From the NCBI GenBank assembly GCA_964244885.1, contig CAXTKD010000004.1:1-64000 (forward strand): a DNA stretch of 64,000 bases, in the 5' to 3' direction. The notes beneath the pieces were generated by a model that was given only the letters and a program-made list of their open reading frames with translations, searched no databases and had not been told where the DNA came from. Below, piece by piece: positions 25,863-34,459 of the stretch. This DNA comes from CAXTKD01 sp964244885 (GTDB lineage: Bacteria; Pseudomonadota; Alphaproteobacteria; Sphingomonadales; Sphingomonadaceae). Positions within the stretch are counted from its first letter, which is position 1; each line of letters starts with the position of its first letter. The translations under genes and the position numbers were made by a program.

Positions 25863-28226
25863 TCATGCCGCGTCCAGCAGTCTTGGCAGCCACGCTTCGG
25901 GCGCGTCCCCCACTTCGGCGCGTAGCGCATCGAGGATTCGGACGGTGCGTTCGCGGCCTGAGAGGACCGTCAGGAGCTCGGGGTTGCCGGAGAGGTTGAG
26001 CCTCGCGACGACGCTATCCGTCCCGTGCTTGATCAGGAAGGCGCGGCTGGTGTCGGGGAGCGAGCGCACCAGCTCGAACTCGTGCGCCGTCAGGCCGAAG
26101 CCGTCGATATAGTCGCCGGCCTGCGCCTTGGGATTGGCCATGAAGATCTGCGTCGCGGCCTGCTCGACGATCGCCGCGGCGATGCGGCTCTGAAGCGCGT
26201 CGGCGGCGGATTGCGTGGCGAAGCCGACCGCGCCGCCGCGCTTCCGGATGGTCTTTTCCCAATCCTTGATTCGCTGGACGAACACCTCGTCGTCCAGGGC
26301 CTTCCAGCCTTCGTCGATGACGATCAGGGTCGGCTTGCCGTCCAGCCGCTCCTCGACGCGGTGGAAGAGGTACATCATCGCCGGGGTGCGGAGGACGGGT
26401 GCGTCGAGTATGGCGGTGAGATCGAAGCCGATCGTCGCTTGCCCCAAGTCGAGCACGTCGGCCTCGTTGTCGAACAGCCAGGCGTGCTCGCCGTCGCCCC
26501 ACCAGGGCGCAAGGCGGGCGTGGAGGTCGGCGGCGTTGGCGCGGCCGCGGCCGCGGAACAGCTCGGCGAAATAGCGCAGGCGCCGGTGGTCGGCGGGCTG
26601 CATGAAATTGGCGTCGACCGCGTCCTTGACCAGCGCCAGCTCCTCAGGGCTGGAGGCGTCGACCAGCTTACCCGCCCAGTCGGTCAGGAAGCGGCGGTTG
26701 GCGGGGTTGTCGGGAAGCGCCAGCGGGTTGAAGCCGGTCGGCGTGCCCGGGCGGATCGCGTCGTAGCTGCCGCCGATGGCGCGCAGGAAAATCTCGGCGC
26801 CGCGGTCCTTGTCGAAGAACACGATGCGCGGATCGAAGCGGCGGGCCTGCGCGAGCAGGAAGTTCAGCACCACGGTCTTGCCCGAGCCCGACGGGCCGAT
26901 GATCGTGAAGTTGCCGAGATCGCCCTTGTGGAAATTGAAATGATAGGGTCCGGCGGAGGTCGTCTCGAGCAGCGTTACCGCGCTGCCCCAATGGTTGCCC
27001 GCCGCCTGCCCGACCGGGAAGTTGTGGCCCGAGGCGAAGCCGGCGAAATTGCCGGTCGAGATCAGCGCGCGGCGCGCGATGTCGCGGAAGTTGCCGGGGA
27101 ACTGCGCCCAGAAGGCGGCTTCCAGGTTGACGTCCTCGCGAACCGCGATGATGCCGGCTTCGGTGAACGCCGACTGGACCTCGCCGACCGCCTCGTCGAG
27201 CGCGGCGAGACTCTCGGCCTTCACCATCACGGTCAGGTGATGCTCGCCGAAGGCGGCGCGGCCGGCGGCGACGTCGTCCTTGGCGGCGGCAAGGCCGGCG
27301 CGGAGCGACAGCGCCTCGTCGTCGGCGGCGCGCATCCGGCGGAGGGCGAGGTTCATGCGGTCGAGCGTCGGCTGGCGGTCGATCAGCGCGAAGCTCTGCG
27401 TGACCGTCATCTCGTGCGGCAGGCGGTAGAGGTCGTCGAGCAGGCCGGCCATCGTCTCGGCGGGGTAATCCTTGACCGAGATCATCGCGGCGAAGCTCGC
27501 CGGCAGGCGGCCGGCGGCGGACAGCTCGATCGCTTCCGGCCCGAAGCTGACGCGGCGGTACGGCAGGTGCCGGCCGAGATCGCCGTGCGGCAGCAGCACC
27601 GGGCGAAGCTCGCCATTGTAGAGCGCCGACAGGAACTCCAGCGGCTCCGAGCAGGCGCCCTTCCTGGTGTCGTAGACGCCGAGCAGGCGCGCGCCATAGG
27701 GCTCAAGCGCCGCCATCAGGCTTTCGCGCGCCGCGTCCAGCTCGCGGCGGTCGCGGGCGGCGGCGATCTTTCCCTCCTCAGCCCCCGCGCCGCGCTTCAG
27801 GAACGTGTCGAGGAGGCCGACGCGGCCTTGCAGCGGACGGCGGACGACCGTCAGGAACAGGTCGTTGACGTAAAGGCGGCGCGCGGCGAGCCGGTCACGC
27901 CACGCGGCGTCGAGGCTGCGGCTGAAGTCGTCGCCGAAGTCGCCGTCGAGCTCGGGCCGGACCTCGCGGCGGACGACGTGGTGGTAGACCGCGAAGCGCG
28001 AGGAGCCGAGCGCGCGCAGCATCGTCTCGCGCACCGCCTTCCGGTAATTGAGCTCGTCGGCGTCGGCGGTCTCGAAAGAGAGCCCGGCGATGTGGACGAC
28101 CTGGAGGAGCATGCCGTCGCGGGTCTCGATCGTGTGATCGTCGAGGTGGCGCGCGTAGGGCAGCCGGTCGCCCGCCGCCTTTTCGCGGAGCGCGGCCTCG
28201 TCGCGGTTGGGTTCTTTCCCGAACAT
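25863..28226 (-). CDS. virB4: Type IV secretion ATPase VirB4
   Basis: 787 residues. The N-terminal CagE/TrbE domain (LPYARHLDDHTIETRDGMLL) precedes the ATPase core: Walker A IIGPSGSGKTVVLNFLL near residue 440, Walker B PTLIVIDEGWKALDD near 635 and the following GGAVGFATQSAADALQSR. The largest and best conserved T4SS component, energising pilus biogenesis and transfer. It starts at the base where virB3 stops. Confidence 0.96.
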   Translation of the reverse strand: MFGKEPNRDEAALREKAAGDRLPYARHLDDHTIETRDGMLLQVVHIAGLSFETADADELNYRKAVRETMLRALGSSRFAVYHHVVRREVRPELDGDFGDDFSRSLDAAWRDRLAARRLYVNDLFLTVVRRPLQGRVGLLDTFLKRGAGAEEGKIAAARDRRELDAARESLMAALEPYGARLLGVYDTRKGACSEPLEFLSALYNGELRPVLLPHGDLGRHLPYRRVSFGPEAIELSAAGRLPASFAAMISVKDYPAETMAGLLDDLYRLPHEMTVTQSFALIDRQPTLDRMNLALRRMRAADDEALSLRAGLAAAKDDVAAGRAAFGEHHLTVMVKAESLAALDEAVGEVQSAFTEAGIIAVREDVNLEAAFWAQFPGNFRDIARRALISTGNFAGFASGHNFPVGQAAGNHWGSAVTLLETTSAGPYHFNFHKGDLGNFTIIGPSGSGKTVVLNFLLAQARRFDPRIVFFDKDRGAEIFLRAIGGSYDAIRPGTPTGFNPLALPDNPANRRFLTDWAGKLVDASSPEELALVKDAVDANFMQPADHRRLRYFAELFRGRGRANAADLHARLAPWWGDGEHAWLFDNEADVLDLGQATIGFDLTAILDAPVLRTPAMMYLFHRVEERLDGKPTLIVIDEGWKALDDEVFVQRIKDWEKTIRKRGGAVGFATQSAADALQSRIAAAIVEQAATQIFMANPKAQAGDYIDGFGLTAHEFELVRSLPDTSRAFLIKHGTDSVVARLNLSGNPELLTVLSGRERTVRILDALRAEVGDAPEAWLPRLLDAA

Positions 28227-28513
28227 CAGGGGCGGTAGCTGTTGCAGCCCCAGAGGCGGTGGTTCCGCACGCGGGGATTGCGCGAGGCGCGGGTCATCCA
28301 GAGATCGAAGATACGCGGCTCCTTGAGGCAGGCGAGGTAGCCGGCGAAGTGGATGATCAGCGCCAGCGGCAGCACCCAGATCGACTTGAAGATCAGGAAC
28401 AGCTCGGCCATCACGATGCCGTTCAGCACGAAATAGCTGTAGGTCACGCCCGCGAACATCTGCGGGCGCGTCAGCGCCGTGAAGACGGGATCGCGGGCGA
28501 GCTCGGTTGCCAT
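28226..28513 (-). CDS. virB3: T4SS inner-membrane protein VirB3
   Basis: 95 residues. The segment DPVFTALTRPQMFAGVTYSY and two closely spaced hydrophobic helices are typical of VirB3/TrbD. It works with VirB4 and VirB6 in the inner-membrane complex. It shares one base with the virB4 start and is separated from virB2 by 129 bases containing a perfect 32-bp inverted repeat. Confidence 0.92.
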   Translation of the reverse strand: MATELARDPVFTALTRPQMFAGVTYSYFVLNGIVMAELFLIFKSIWVLPLALIIHFAGYLACLKEPRIFDLWMTRASRNPRVRNHRLWGCNSYRP

Positions 28514-28538
28514 CAGGTGCGAACCCGGCGCTCTGAGT

Positions 28539-28617
28539 CCGTTCGTCCTGAGCCTGTCGAAGGACGTGGCACGCGCGGCGGTGCGGCCACGTCCTTCGAC
28601 AGGCTCAGGACGAACGG
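28539..28617. repeat. Palindromic repeat, family A (copy 2), perfect 32-bp arms, between virB2 and virB3
   Basis: Arms 28539-28570 and 28586-28617 are exact reverse complements (core cctgagcctgtcgaaggacg) with a 15-base spacer. There is no T-run. It lies within the vir operon, where as RNA it could stabilise the virB1-virB2 message or reduce read-through to virB3 and beyond. Confidence 0.95.
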
Positions 28618-28642
28618 AGGTTGGGGGGCTGGCATATCGGGC

Positions 28643-28948
28643 CTAATACCCGCCCGCCGCCGAGCGGATGCCGGCGACGATCGAGGCGGCGCCGAACAGG
28701 ATGAACAGGCCGAGGACGACGGTCGCGCCATAGCGCCAGTTCATCCGGCCGGTGAGCATCATGAAGCCGACCGCGGCGACCGCGACGACCGCGACGGCGG
28801 TGGCGACGTTGCCGAGCAAGGTGCCCTGCAGCCACGAAACCGCGCCGAGGATCGCGCCCGAGCCCTGCGGGTCGAGCTGTGCCGTCGTCTGCGCATAAGC
28901 GGCGGTGGGGAGCAGAGCGAGGGCGGCAAGGCAGTTCCGAAGCTTCAT
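28643..28948 (-). CDS. virB2: T4SS major pilin VirB2
   Basis: 101 residues. Signal peptide ending near AYA-Q, then a short polar part and two long hydrophobic helices separated by MLTGRMNWRYG, the standard pilin layout. The mature pilin is about 80 residues. It starts inside the virB1 3' end (4-base overlap) and is followed by the palindromic repeat, which may help set the high pilin to channel expression ratio. Confidence 0.9.
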   Translation of the reverse strand: MKLRNCLAALALLPTAAYAQTTAQLDPQGSGAILGAVSWLQGTLLGNVATAVAVVAVAAVGFMMLTGRMNWRYGATVVLGLFILFGAASIVAGIRSAAGGY

Positions 28949-29532
28949 CTTATCGTCCCGTCCAAGAGCGAGCCGGTGCCGAGCCGGCCCATGATCGACG
29001 CCACATAGGCCCGCGTCTCGGCGAAGGGCGGCACGCCGCCGAAGCGCTCGACCGCGCCCGGCCCGGCATTGTAGGCGGCGAGCCCCTTCGCGACGTCGCC
29101 GCCGAAGCGCCCGAGCATCGCCGAGAGATAGGCCGCCCCGCCGCGCACGTTCTGTCGCAAGTCCGAGGCGTCGACGCCCAGATCCCGCGCCGTTCCCGGC
29201 ATCAGCTGCATAACACCGCGCGCGCCCTTCGGCGACAGCGCATCGCTCCGGAAACGCGACTCGCGCCAGGCAACGGCCTCGAGAAGCCTGGGGTCGACGC
29301 TGTAGGTGACGGCAGCGTCGGTGATCTCACGACGGACCTCGGCGGGCGCGGCGCGGGCCGCGACGACCGCATCGGGCCGGATCGGCGTCACCCCGGCGTC
29401 GGTGTACACCGCCGGCCGGTCATAGGTCGCGACGCTGCCGTCGTCGGCGATTTCCAGAACCTGCGCGCGCGCGACGGTGGATGGCATCGCCACCGCCAGT
29501 GCAACCGCCGCCAACGCAACTCGCGACTTCAT
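28945..29532 (-). CDS. virB1: Lytic transglycosylase VirB1
   Basis: 195 residues. A signal peptide ending ARA-Q and an SLT domain: catalytic Glu in LEAVAWRESRFRSDA, then GARGVMQLMPGTARDLG and GLAAYNAGPGAVERFGG. It cleaves the glycan strands of peptidoglycan to let the secretion channel through. First gene of the leftward vir operon; the promoter should lie in the 201-base gap shared with the divergent CHAP gene. Confidence 0.93.
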   Translation of the reverse strand: MKSRVALAAVALAVAMPSTVARAQVLEIADDGSVATYDRPAVYTDAGVTPIRPDAVVAARAAPAEVRREITDAAVTYSVDPRLLEAVAWRESRFRSDALSPKGARGVMQLMPGTARDLGVDASDLRQNVRGGAAYLSAMLGRFGGDVAKGLAAYNAGPGAVERFGGVPPFAETRAYVASIMGRLGTGSLLDGTIR

Positions 29533-29733
29533 TGGGAACCCCGCCTCTCCGCTCCCAAGGCGCTAGGAATTATATGTTACAGAGTCAATTCAACCGCGAA
29601 ATGGCGGCGCGCAACGCGCAAATTTCGATCCGGTTCCATTCGCCGCGCGATTTGTGCGGACTGCCGCAGGACGGTTTCAACGCCCCGCGAATCCGCCGTA
29701 ACCAGAGTGCACGGGATTCGGGGGAATCATTCA

Positions 29734-30270
29734 ATGCGCAATTGGTCGCGGGCCGCACTCGGCTCGATCCTGCTGACCTTCGCCACGCTGGCCGCGACGC
29801 CGGCGCAGGCGCAATCCTGGCAGTGCGCGCCGTTCGCCCGCGTCTTCTCCGGCATCCAGTTGTTCGGTGACGCCTATAGCTGGTGGCAGAAGGCCGTCGG
29901 CAAGTACCAGCAGGGCAATGCGCCCAAGGCGGGATCGGTGCTGGTGTTCAAGGCTTTCGGCTCGATGCGCGTCGGCCATGTGGCGACCGTCACCCAGATC
30001 GTCAGCGACCGCATCATCAAGGTCACCCACGCCAACTGGTCGCGAATCAACGGCGCCAAGGGCCAGGTGGAGCGCGACGTCACCGTCGTCGACGCCTCCG
30101 AGAAGGGCGACTGGAGCGCGGTCAAGGTGTGGTTCGATCCGATCAAGTCGGTCGGAATCAAGGCCTATCCGACCTATGGCTTCATCTACGGCAAGGGCGA
30201 TGCGCCGACACGGATCGATGTCGCGGCGCTTGCCGACGACAATGCCGACGACGAGGTCCTCGGCTCCTAA
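29734..30270 (+). CDS. Exported CHAP-domain peptidase
   Basis: 178 residues. Signal peptide MRNWSRAALGSILLTFATLA with cleavage after AQA; the mature protein is a CHAP domain with presumptive catalytic Cys in SWQCAPFARVFSG, a loop NAPKAGSVLVFK, and His in MRVGHVATVTQIV. CHAP enzymes are cysteine amidases or endopeptidases acting on peptidoglycan peptides. It diverges from virB1, which may be coincidental or indicate a wall-processing partner. The 3' end overlaps eda by four bases on the other strand. Confidence 0.85.
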   Translation: MRNWSRAALGSILLTFATLAATPAQAQSWQCAPFARVFSGIQLFGDAYSWWQKAVGKYQQGNAPKAGSVLVFKAFGSMRVGHVATVTQIVSDRIIKVTHANWSRINGAKGQVERDVTVVDASEKGDWSAVKVWFDPIKSVGIKAYPTYGFIYGKGDAPTRIDVAALADDNADDEVLGS

Positions 30271-30890
30271 GCCTTCAGCGCCTGCGCCGCCTTCGCGAGC
30301 GCGGTGATCCCCGCCCAGTCGCCCGCCGCGACCATTGCCGGCGGCGCCAGCCAGCTTCCGCCGACACACGAGACGTTCGGCAGCGCCAGGTAGCTTCCGG
30401 CGTTGGATGGCGAGACGCCGCCCGTTGGGCAGAAGCGGATGTCGGCGAACGGGCCGCCGAGGCTCTTGAGCATCGGAACGCCGCCCGCCGCCTCCGCCGG
30501 GAAGAACTTGAAGCGGCGAAGACCGAGCTCGATGCCGCGCATCACGTCCGACGCCGAAGCGACGCCGGGGAGGAAGGGAATGCCCTCGTCGGCCGCCGCC
30601 CGCGCCAGCGCGTCGGTAAGGCCGGGGCTGATCAGGAAGGTCGCGCCGGCGTCGACCGCGCGGCGGACGTCGTCGCGGTTGAGCACGGTGCCGGCGCCGA
30701 CCACCGCGCCCGGCACCCGGCTCATCCGGCGGATTGCCTCGATCGCGGCGGGGGTGCGGAGCGTCACTTCGAGGACTCGGATACCGCCCGCGACCAGCGC
30801 CTCGGCGAGCGGCAGCGCGGTCTCGGCGTCGTCGATCACCAGAACAGGAATGACCGGAGACAGGGTCATCACGGTATCGACGTCGGTCAT
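30267..30890 (-). CDS. eda: 2-dehydro-3-deoxyphosphogluconate aldolase
   Basis: 207 residues. Class I aldolase of the Entner-Doudoroff pathway, cleaving KDPG to pyruvate and glyceraldehyde-3-phosphate. Visible catalytic residues are Glu in GIRVLEVTLRTP and the Schiff-base Lys in RRFKFFPAEAAGG; FCPTGGVSPSNAGSYL binds phosphate. The gene is apart from edd, zwf and pgl. It follows nfi on the same strand with 29 bases between. Confidence 0.94.
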   Translation of the reverse strand: MTDVDTVMTLSPVIPVLVIDDAETALPLAEALVAGGIRVLEVTLRTPAAIEAIRRMSRVPGAVVGAGTVLNRDDVRRAVDAGATFLISPGLTDALARAAADEGIPFLPGVASASDVMRGIELGLRRFKFFPAEAAGGVPMLKSLGGPFADIRFCPTGGVSPSNAGSYLALPNVSCVGGSWLAPPAMVAAGDWAGITALAKAAQALKA

Positions 30891-30919
30891 GAAGGCTCCT
30901 CGCGCGGTGTCGAACCGCT

Positions 30920-31621
30920 TTAGGGCATTTGCTCGCCCCGGCGAAAGGCGTTGGCGGCGTTATGCGCAGCCCTCGTCGGCTCGGGCATGCGGTAGCCGCG
31001 GAGCGACCGCATGACGAGGTCGACGGCTGTGTCGAGCGACACGCGGTGGCCGGTCGAGATGTAGAGCGGCTTGCAGCGCGGCTTGGTGCGGAGCATCGCG
31101 CCGACGATCCGGCCCTTGAAAGTGAGGTCGACGCGGTCGCCGGGGCTGGGGCCGAGCTCGCCGACGGGTTCGCCGGTGAGCTTGCTCTTGGCGACTCCGA
31201 TCGTCGGCACGTCGAGCAGCACGCCGAGGTGCGTCGCGACTCCGAAGCCGCGCGGGTGGCTGATGCCCTGGCCGTCGACGAAGATCAGGTCGGGCCGCTC
31301 GGGCAGGTCGGCGTAGGCCTGGACCAGCGCAGGGCATTCGCGGAAGCCGAGATAGCCCGAAACATAGGGGAATTCGGGCTGCCGCACTGCGCCGGCCGAG
31401 CCGGTCACGGCCAGAGAAGGCCAGTCGAGGATGGCGAACGCGGCATGGATCGGCAGCTTCGGAAAGCGCGGGTTGCAGCTGATGTCGGCGCCCGCGACGC
31501 TTCGCAGCTCGCCGAAATCATCGTGGAGCACGGCACGCGCCGACAGCTCGCGCTGGACGCCGGTCGCGGCCTTCAGGGAAGGAGGGAGTATCCAGTCGTG
31601 AGGAACATCGACGGCGGGCAT
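30920..31621 (-). CDS. nfi: Endonuclease V
   Basis: 233 residues. Repairs deaminated purines by nicking one base 3' of inosine. Motifs: VAGADISCNPRF with catalytic Asp, FPYVSGYLGFRECPAL, LIFVDGQGISHPRGFGVATH and TIGVAKSKLTGEP. Length and motif order are normal. A single ATG start at MPAVDVPHDW. Read leftward between the diguanylate cyclase and eda. Confidence 0.93.
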   Translation of the reverse strand: MPAVDVPHDWILPPSLKAATGVQRELSARAVLHDDFGELRSVAGADISCNPRFPKLPIHAAFAILDWPSLAVTGSAGAVRQPEFPYVSGYLGFRECPALVQAYADLPERPDLIFVDGQGISHPRGFGVATHLGVLLDVPTIGVAKSKLTGEPVGELGPSPGDRVDLTFKGRIVGAMLRTKPRCKPLYISTGHRVSLDTAVDLVMRSLRGYRMPEPTRAAHNAANAFRRGEQMP

Positions 31622-31645
31622 AGCGCGACAACGCGCCTAGCAGCT

Positions 31646-32419
31646 TTAGGCCGCCTTGCGCTCGCGCTTGTTGACGTACATCGCGCGGTCGGCGCGGGCG
31701 AGGGTGTCGGCGGGGCTATCGCCGGGGCGCAGGTTGCAGACGCCGACCGAGGCGGTGACCGCGAAGCTCTGGCCGTCGTGGACGACCGGCGTGCCGGCGA
31801 CCGCGTCGATCAGTTGCTGCGCCTTCAGGCCCGCCTGCTCGGCATCGGCGTGGATCAGGATGACGCCGAACTCGTCGCCGGAAAGGCGCGCCACGGTGTC
31901 CGACGTGCGGACGTTCAAGGCCAGCATCTTGCCGACGTGGAGGATGGCGGCGTCGCCCGCGGCATGGCCGCGCTCGTCGTTGATCGCCTTCAGCCCGTCG
32001 ACATCGACGAACAGAAGGGCTGTCGGGATATTGTGGCGGTCTCGGTAGCCGAGCGCCCGCGCCAGCTCGCGGACGAAGAAGCGGCGGTTGCCGAGCGGCG
32101 TCAGCGTGTCGAGGTCGGCGAGCTTCTCCAGCTCCTTGATCCGGTCGAGCGCCGCGTCGAGCGCGCGGCGGACGCGGTCGGCCTCCTCGACCAGCTGCGC
32201 GAACACCTGCCGCACGCGCGGCGTCATCTCGGACGGCGCCAGTTGCGCCAGGCTGGCGAGCGGGGTCGTCGCCAGCGAAGGCTCGGCGGCTGAAGCGGCA
32301 TCGGCGGCGTAAGCGCGGCGGACCTCGCCGGCGCCGGCCCGAAGCGCGGCCGCGACACCGGCATAAGCTCCCGCTCCGTCGATCCTCACCGCTGCGCCTC
32401 CCGCCACATGCCCGTTCAT
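31646..32419 (-). CDS. Diguanylate cyclase (GGDEF domain)
   Basis: 257 residues. About 90 variable N-terminal residues with a helical segment, then a GGDEF domain from about residue 95. The active-site loop reads RLSGDEFGVILIH, a variant of GGDEF with Ser in first place that is found in some active enzymes. Five residues upstream is RTSD, a good RxxD inhibitory site. It makes c-di-GMP from two GTP. There is no transmembrane helix, PAS or EAL domain, so the input signal is unclear. It diverges from purE. Confidence 0.9.
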   Translation of the reverse strand: MNGHVAGGAAVRIDGAGAYAGVAAALRAGAGEVRRAYAADAASAAEPSLATTPLASLAQLAPSEMTPRVRQVFAQLVEEADRVRRALDAALDRIKELEKLADLDTLTPLGNRRFFVRELARALGYRDRHNIPTALLFVDVDGLKAINDERGHAAGDAAILHVGKMLALNVRTSDTVARLSGDEFGVILIHADAEQAGLKAQQLIDAVAGTPVVHDGQSFAVTASVGVCNLRPGDSPADTLARADRAMYVNKRERKAA

Positions 32420-32516
32420 TAGGACGACCGGCTTACCGAATGCTTAAAGAGACGCGCGTTGCGCCGTTGAAGGGGCGTGGATAGGGTGCGCGCTCTTTTT
32501 CGCGCTGGGGAGTGAA

Positions 32517-33005
32517 ATGGCGGACGAGACGCCGGTCGTCGGCATCATCATGGGCAGCACCTCCGACTGGGAGACGATGCGCCATGCCGCCGAGACGCTC
32601 GCCAGCCTGGGCGTGCCGCATGAGACGCGGGTCGTCTCGGCGCACCGCACGCCCGACCGGATGTACGATTACGCTCACGAAGCGGTCGGGCGCGGATTGA
32701 AAGTCATCATCGCCGCGGCGGGCGGCGCAGCGGCCTTGCCCGGAATGACGGCCTCGATGACGCGGCTGCCAGTGCTCGGCGTGCCGATCGAATCGAAGAC
32801 GCTCAAAGGCATGGATAGTTTGCTGTCGATCGTTCAGATGCCGGCTGGAATTCCCGTCGGCACCCTCGCGATCGGCCGGGCGGGCGCCGTCAATTCGGCC
32901 CTCTTCGCAGCGGCGATGCTGGCGACCACCGACGAGGCGCTGGCCGAGCGGCTCGACGCCTGGCGTGCCGCGCAGACCGATGCGGTCGCCGAAACGCCCG
33001 AATGA
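32517..33005 (+). CDS. purE: N5-carboxyaminoimidazole ribonucleotide mutase
   Basis: 162 residues. Converts N5-CAIR to CAIR in purine biosynthesis. It has VGIIMGSTSDWETMRHAAET with the conserved Ser-Asp, TRVVSAHRTPDRMYDYA with the catalytic His, and AAGGAAALPGMTASMT. The ATG is preceded by ggggag. It overlaps purK by four bases (ATGA), giving the usual purEK operon. Confidence 0.97.
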   Translation: MADETPVVGIIMGSTSDWETMRHAAETLASLGVPHETRVVSAHRTPDRMYDYAHEAVGRGLKVIIAAAGGAAALPGMTASMTRLPVLGVPIESKTLKGMDSLLSIVQMPAGIPVGTLAIGRAGAVNSALFAAAMLATTDEALAERLDAWRAAQTDAVAETPE

Positions 33006-34063
33006 TCCCGCCCGGCTCGACCATCGGCATCCTCGGCGGCGGCCAGCTCGGGCGGATGCTGGCGCTCGCCGCCGCCAACCTCGGCTACCGCGTCCACATT
33101 TACGCGCCCGAGGAGGAATTGCCGGCCGCCGACGTCTCGGCGCAAGTGACCCGCGCCGCCTATATGGATCTGGCCGCGCTCGACCGCTTCGCGGCGGCCG
33201 TCGATGTCGTCACCTACGAGTTCGAGAATGTCGACCTCGCCTGCGTCGAGCATCTGGCGGAGACGGTTTCGGTGCGGCCGGGCGCGCGCTCGCTGAAGGT
33301 GGCGCAGGACCGGCTGGCCGAGAAGGCGTTCGTCGAGAAGCTGGGCGGCAGCCCGGCGCCATTCCGCCCGGTCGACAGCGTCGGCGGGTTGGTCGACGCG
33401 CTCGGCGAGCTCGGCTTCCCGGCGATCCTCAAGACCCGGCGCTTCGGCTACGACGGCAAGGGCCAGGTTCGAATCGACGACCCGATGGAGGCGCGCGCCG
33501 CCTGGGGCGCGATCGGCGGCAAGCCGGCAGTGCTGGAAGGGCTGGTGCGCTTCGACGCCGAATTCTCGATCATCCTGGCGCGCGGCGACGATGGCGCGGT
33601 GGTGATCTACGACGCGCCGCGCAACACCCACGCGAGCGGCATCCTGATGCGATCCGACGTTCCCGCCGGCGCGGCGATCGAGGAGGAGGAGGCGAGCGCC
33701 GCCGCCCTCGCCCGCGCCGCCGCCGACCGGCTCGGCCATATCGGCGTGCTGACCTTCGAGTTCTTCTCGACGCCCTCCGGCGCGGTGTTCAACGAGATGG
33801 CGCCGCGCGTCCACAATTCCGGCCACTGGACAATCGAGGGCGCGCGCACCAGCCAGTTCGAGAACCACATCCGGGCGGTCTGCGGCCTGCCGCTCGGCGA
33901 CCCGAGCCGCACCGCCGCGAGCGTGTCGATGGACAACCTCCTCGGGGACGCCGCGCACGACTGGGCCGAGTTGCTGGCGGACCCGACGGCGCATCTGCAT
34001 CTTTACGGCAAAAGCGAGGTGCGGGAGGGGCGCAAGATGGGGCATGTGACGCGATTGGGGTGA
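33002..34063 (+). CDS. purK: N5-carboxyaminoimidazole ribonucleotide synthase
   Basis: 353 residues. An ATP-grasp ligase that carboxylates AIR with bicarbonate and ATP to N5-CAIR, the substrate of PurE. It begins GSTIGILGGGQLGRMLALAA; other motifs are KTRRFGYDGKGQ in the ATP-binding loop, FEFFSTPSGAVFNEMAPRVH with the metal-binding Glu, and NSGHWTIEGARTSQFENH. Followed by a palindromic repeat region. Confidence 0.97.
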   Translation: MIPPGSTIGILGGGQLGRMLALAAANLGYRVHIYAPEEELPAADVSAQVTRAAYMDLAALDRFAAAVDVVTYEFENVDLACVEHLAETVSVRPGARSLKVAQDRLAEKAFVEKLGGSPAPFRPVDSVGGLVDALGELGFPAILKTRRFGYDGKGQVRIDDPMEARAAWGAIGGKPAVLEGLVRFDAEFSIILARGDDGAVVIYDAPRNTHASGILMRSDVPAGAAIEEEEASAAALARAAADRLGHIGVLTFEFFSTPSGAVFNEMAPRVHNSGHWTIEGARTSQFENHIRAVCGLPLGDPSRTAASVSMDNLLGDAAHDWAELLADPTAHLHLYGKSEVREGRKMGHVTRLG

Positions 34064-34069
34064 ATTGAG

Positions 34070-34186
34070 CCCTCCCCTTCCGGGGGGAGGGTTGGGAGAG
34101 GGGTCGGTGCCGGGCGAGACGCTCGGCCTCCACGACCCGCTCAGCACCCCTCTCCCCAACCCTCCCCCCGGAAGGGGGAGGGGGCA
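34070..34186. repeat. Palindromic repeat, family C (copy 1)
   Basis: Arms resembling ccctccccttccggggggag and cctccccccggaagggggag flank a loop of about 50 bases containing gcctccacgacccgctc. It lies between purK and the convergent ribbon-helix-helix gene and may terminate either transcript. Confidence 0.8.
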
Positions 34187-34189
34187 GGC

Positions 34190-34459
34190 CTATATCTTTG
34201 GCAACCGTGCCCGCTCGAACAGCCACACCCGGATCGCGCTCGACAGGTTGGTGGTGCGCGCTTCGTCGATCGCGGTGACGAGGCCGTTCAGCGACTGGCC
34301 GTCGGCGGTCGCCGCTTCCACCAGCGCATTCCAAAAGACCGGCTCAAGGCTGATCGACGTCCGATGTCCGGCGATGGTCACCGAACGCTTGATCAGGCCG
34401 TTGTCGCCCTTCCCCTTTAGGGGAGGGGTTGGGGTGGGGACGATGCTGGGGCCAGGCAC
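34190..34459 (-). CDS. Ribbon-helix-helix domain protein
   Basis: Up to 89 residues. The core KRSVTIAGHRTSISLEPVFW followed by a helix and TTNLSSAIRVWLFE matches small alphaproteobacterial ribbon-helix-helix proteins of the DUF4170/RHH_4 type, presumed DNA-binding. If the ATG at 34459 is used, the first 20 or so residues (VPTPTPPLKGKG) are encoded by a dispersed C-rich repeat. A GTG at 34381 would give a 63-residue protein closer to what I expect of relatives. The true start is unresolved. Confidence 0.7.
   Translation of the reverse strand: MPGPSIVPTPTPPLKGKGDNGLIKRSVTIAGHRTSISLEPVFWNALVEAATADGQSLNGLVTAIDEARTTNLSSAIRVWLFERARLPKI

Noticed and set aside
21001..29532. Integrated conjugative element
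   Set aside because: No integrase, relaxase, coupling protein or tRNA attachment site is visible, and both flanks are ordinary chromosomal genes.
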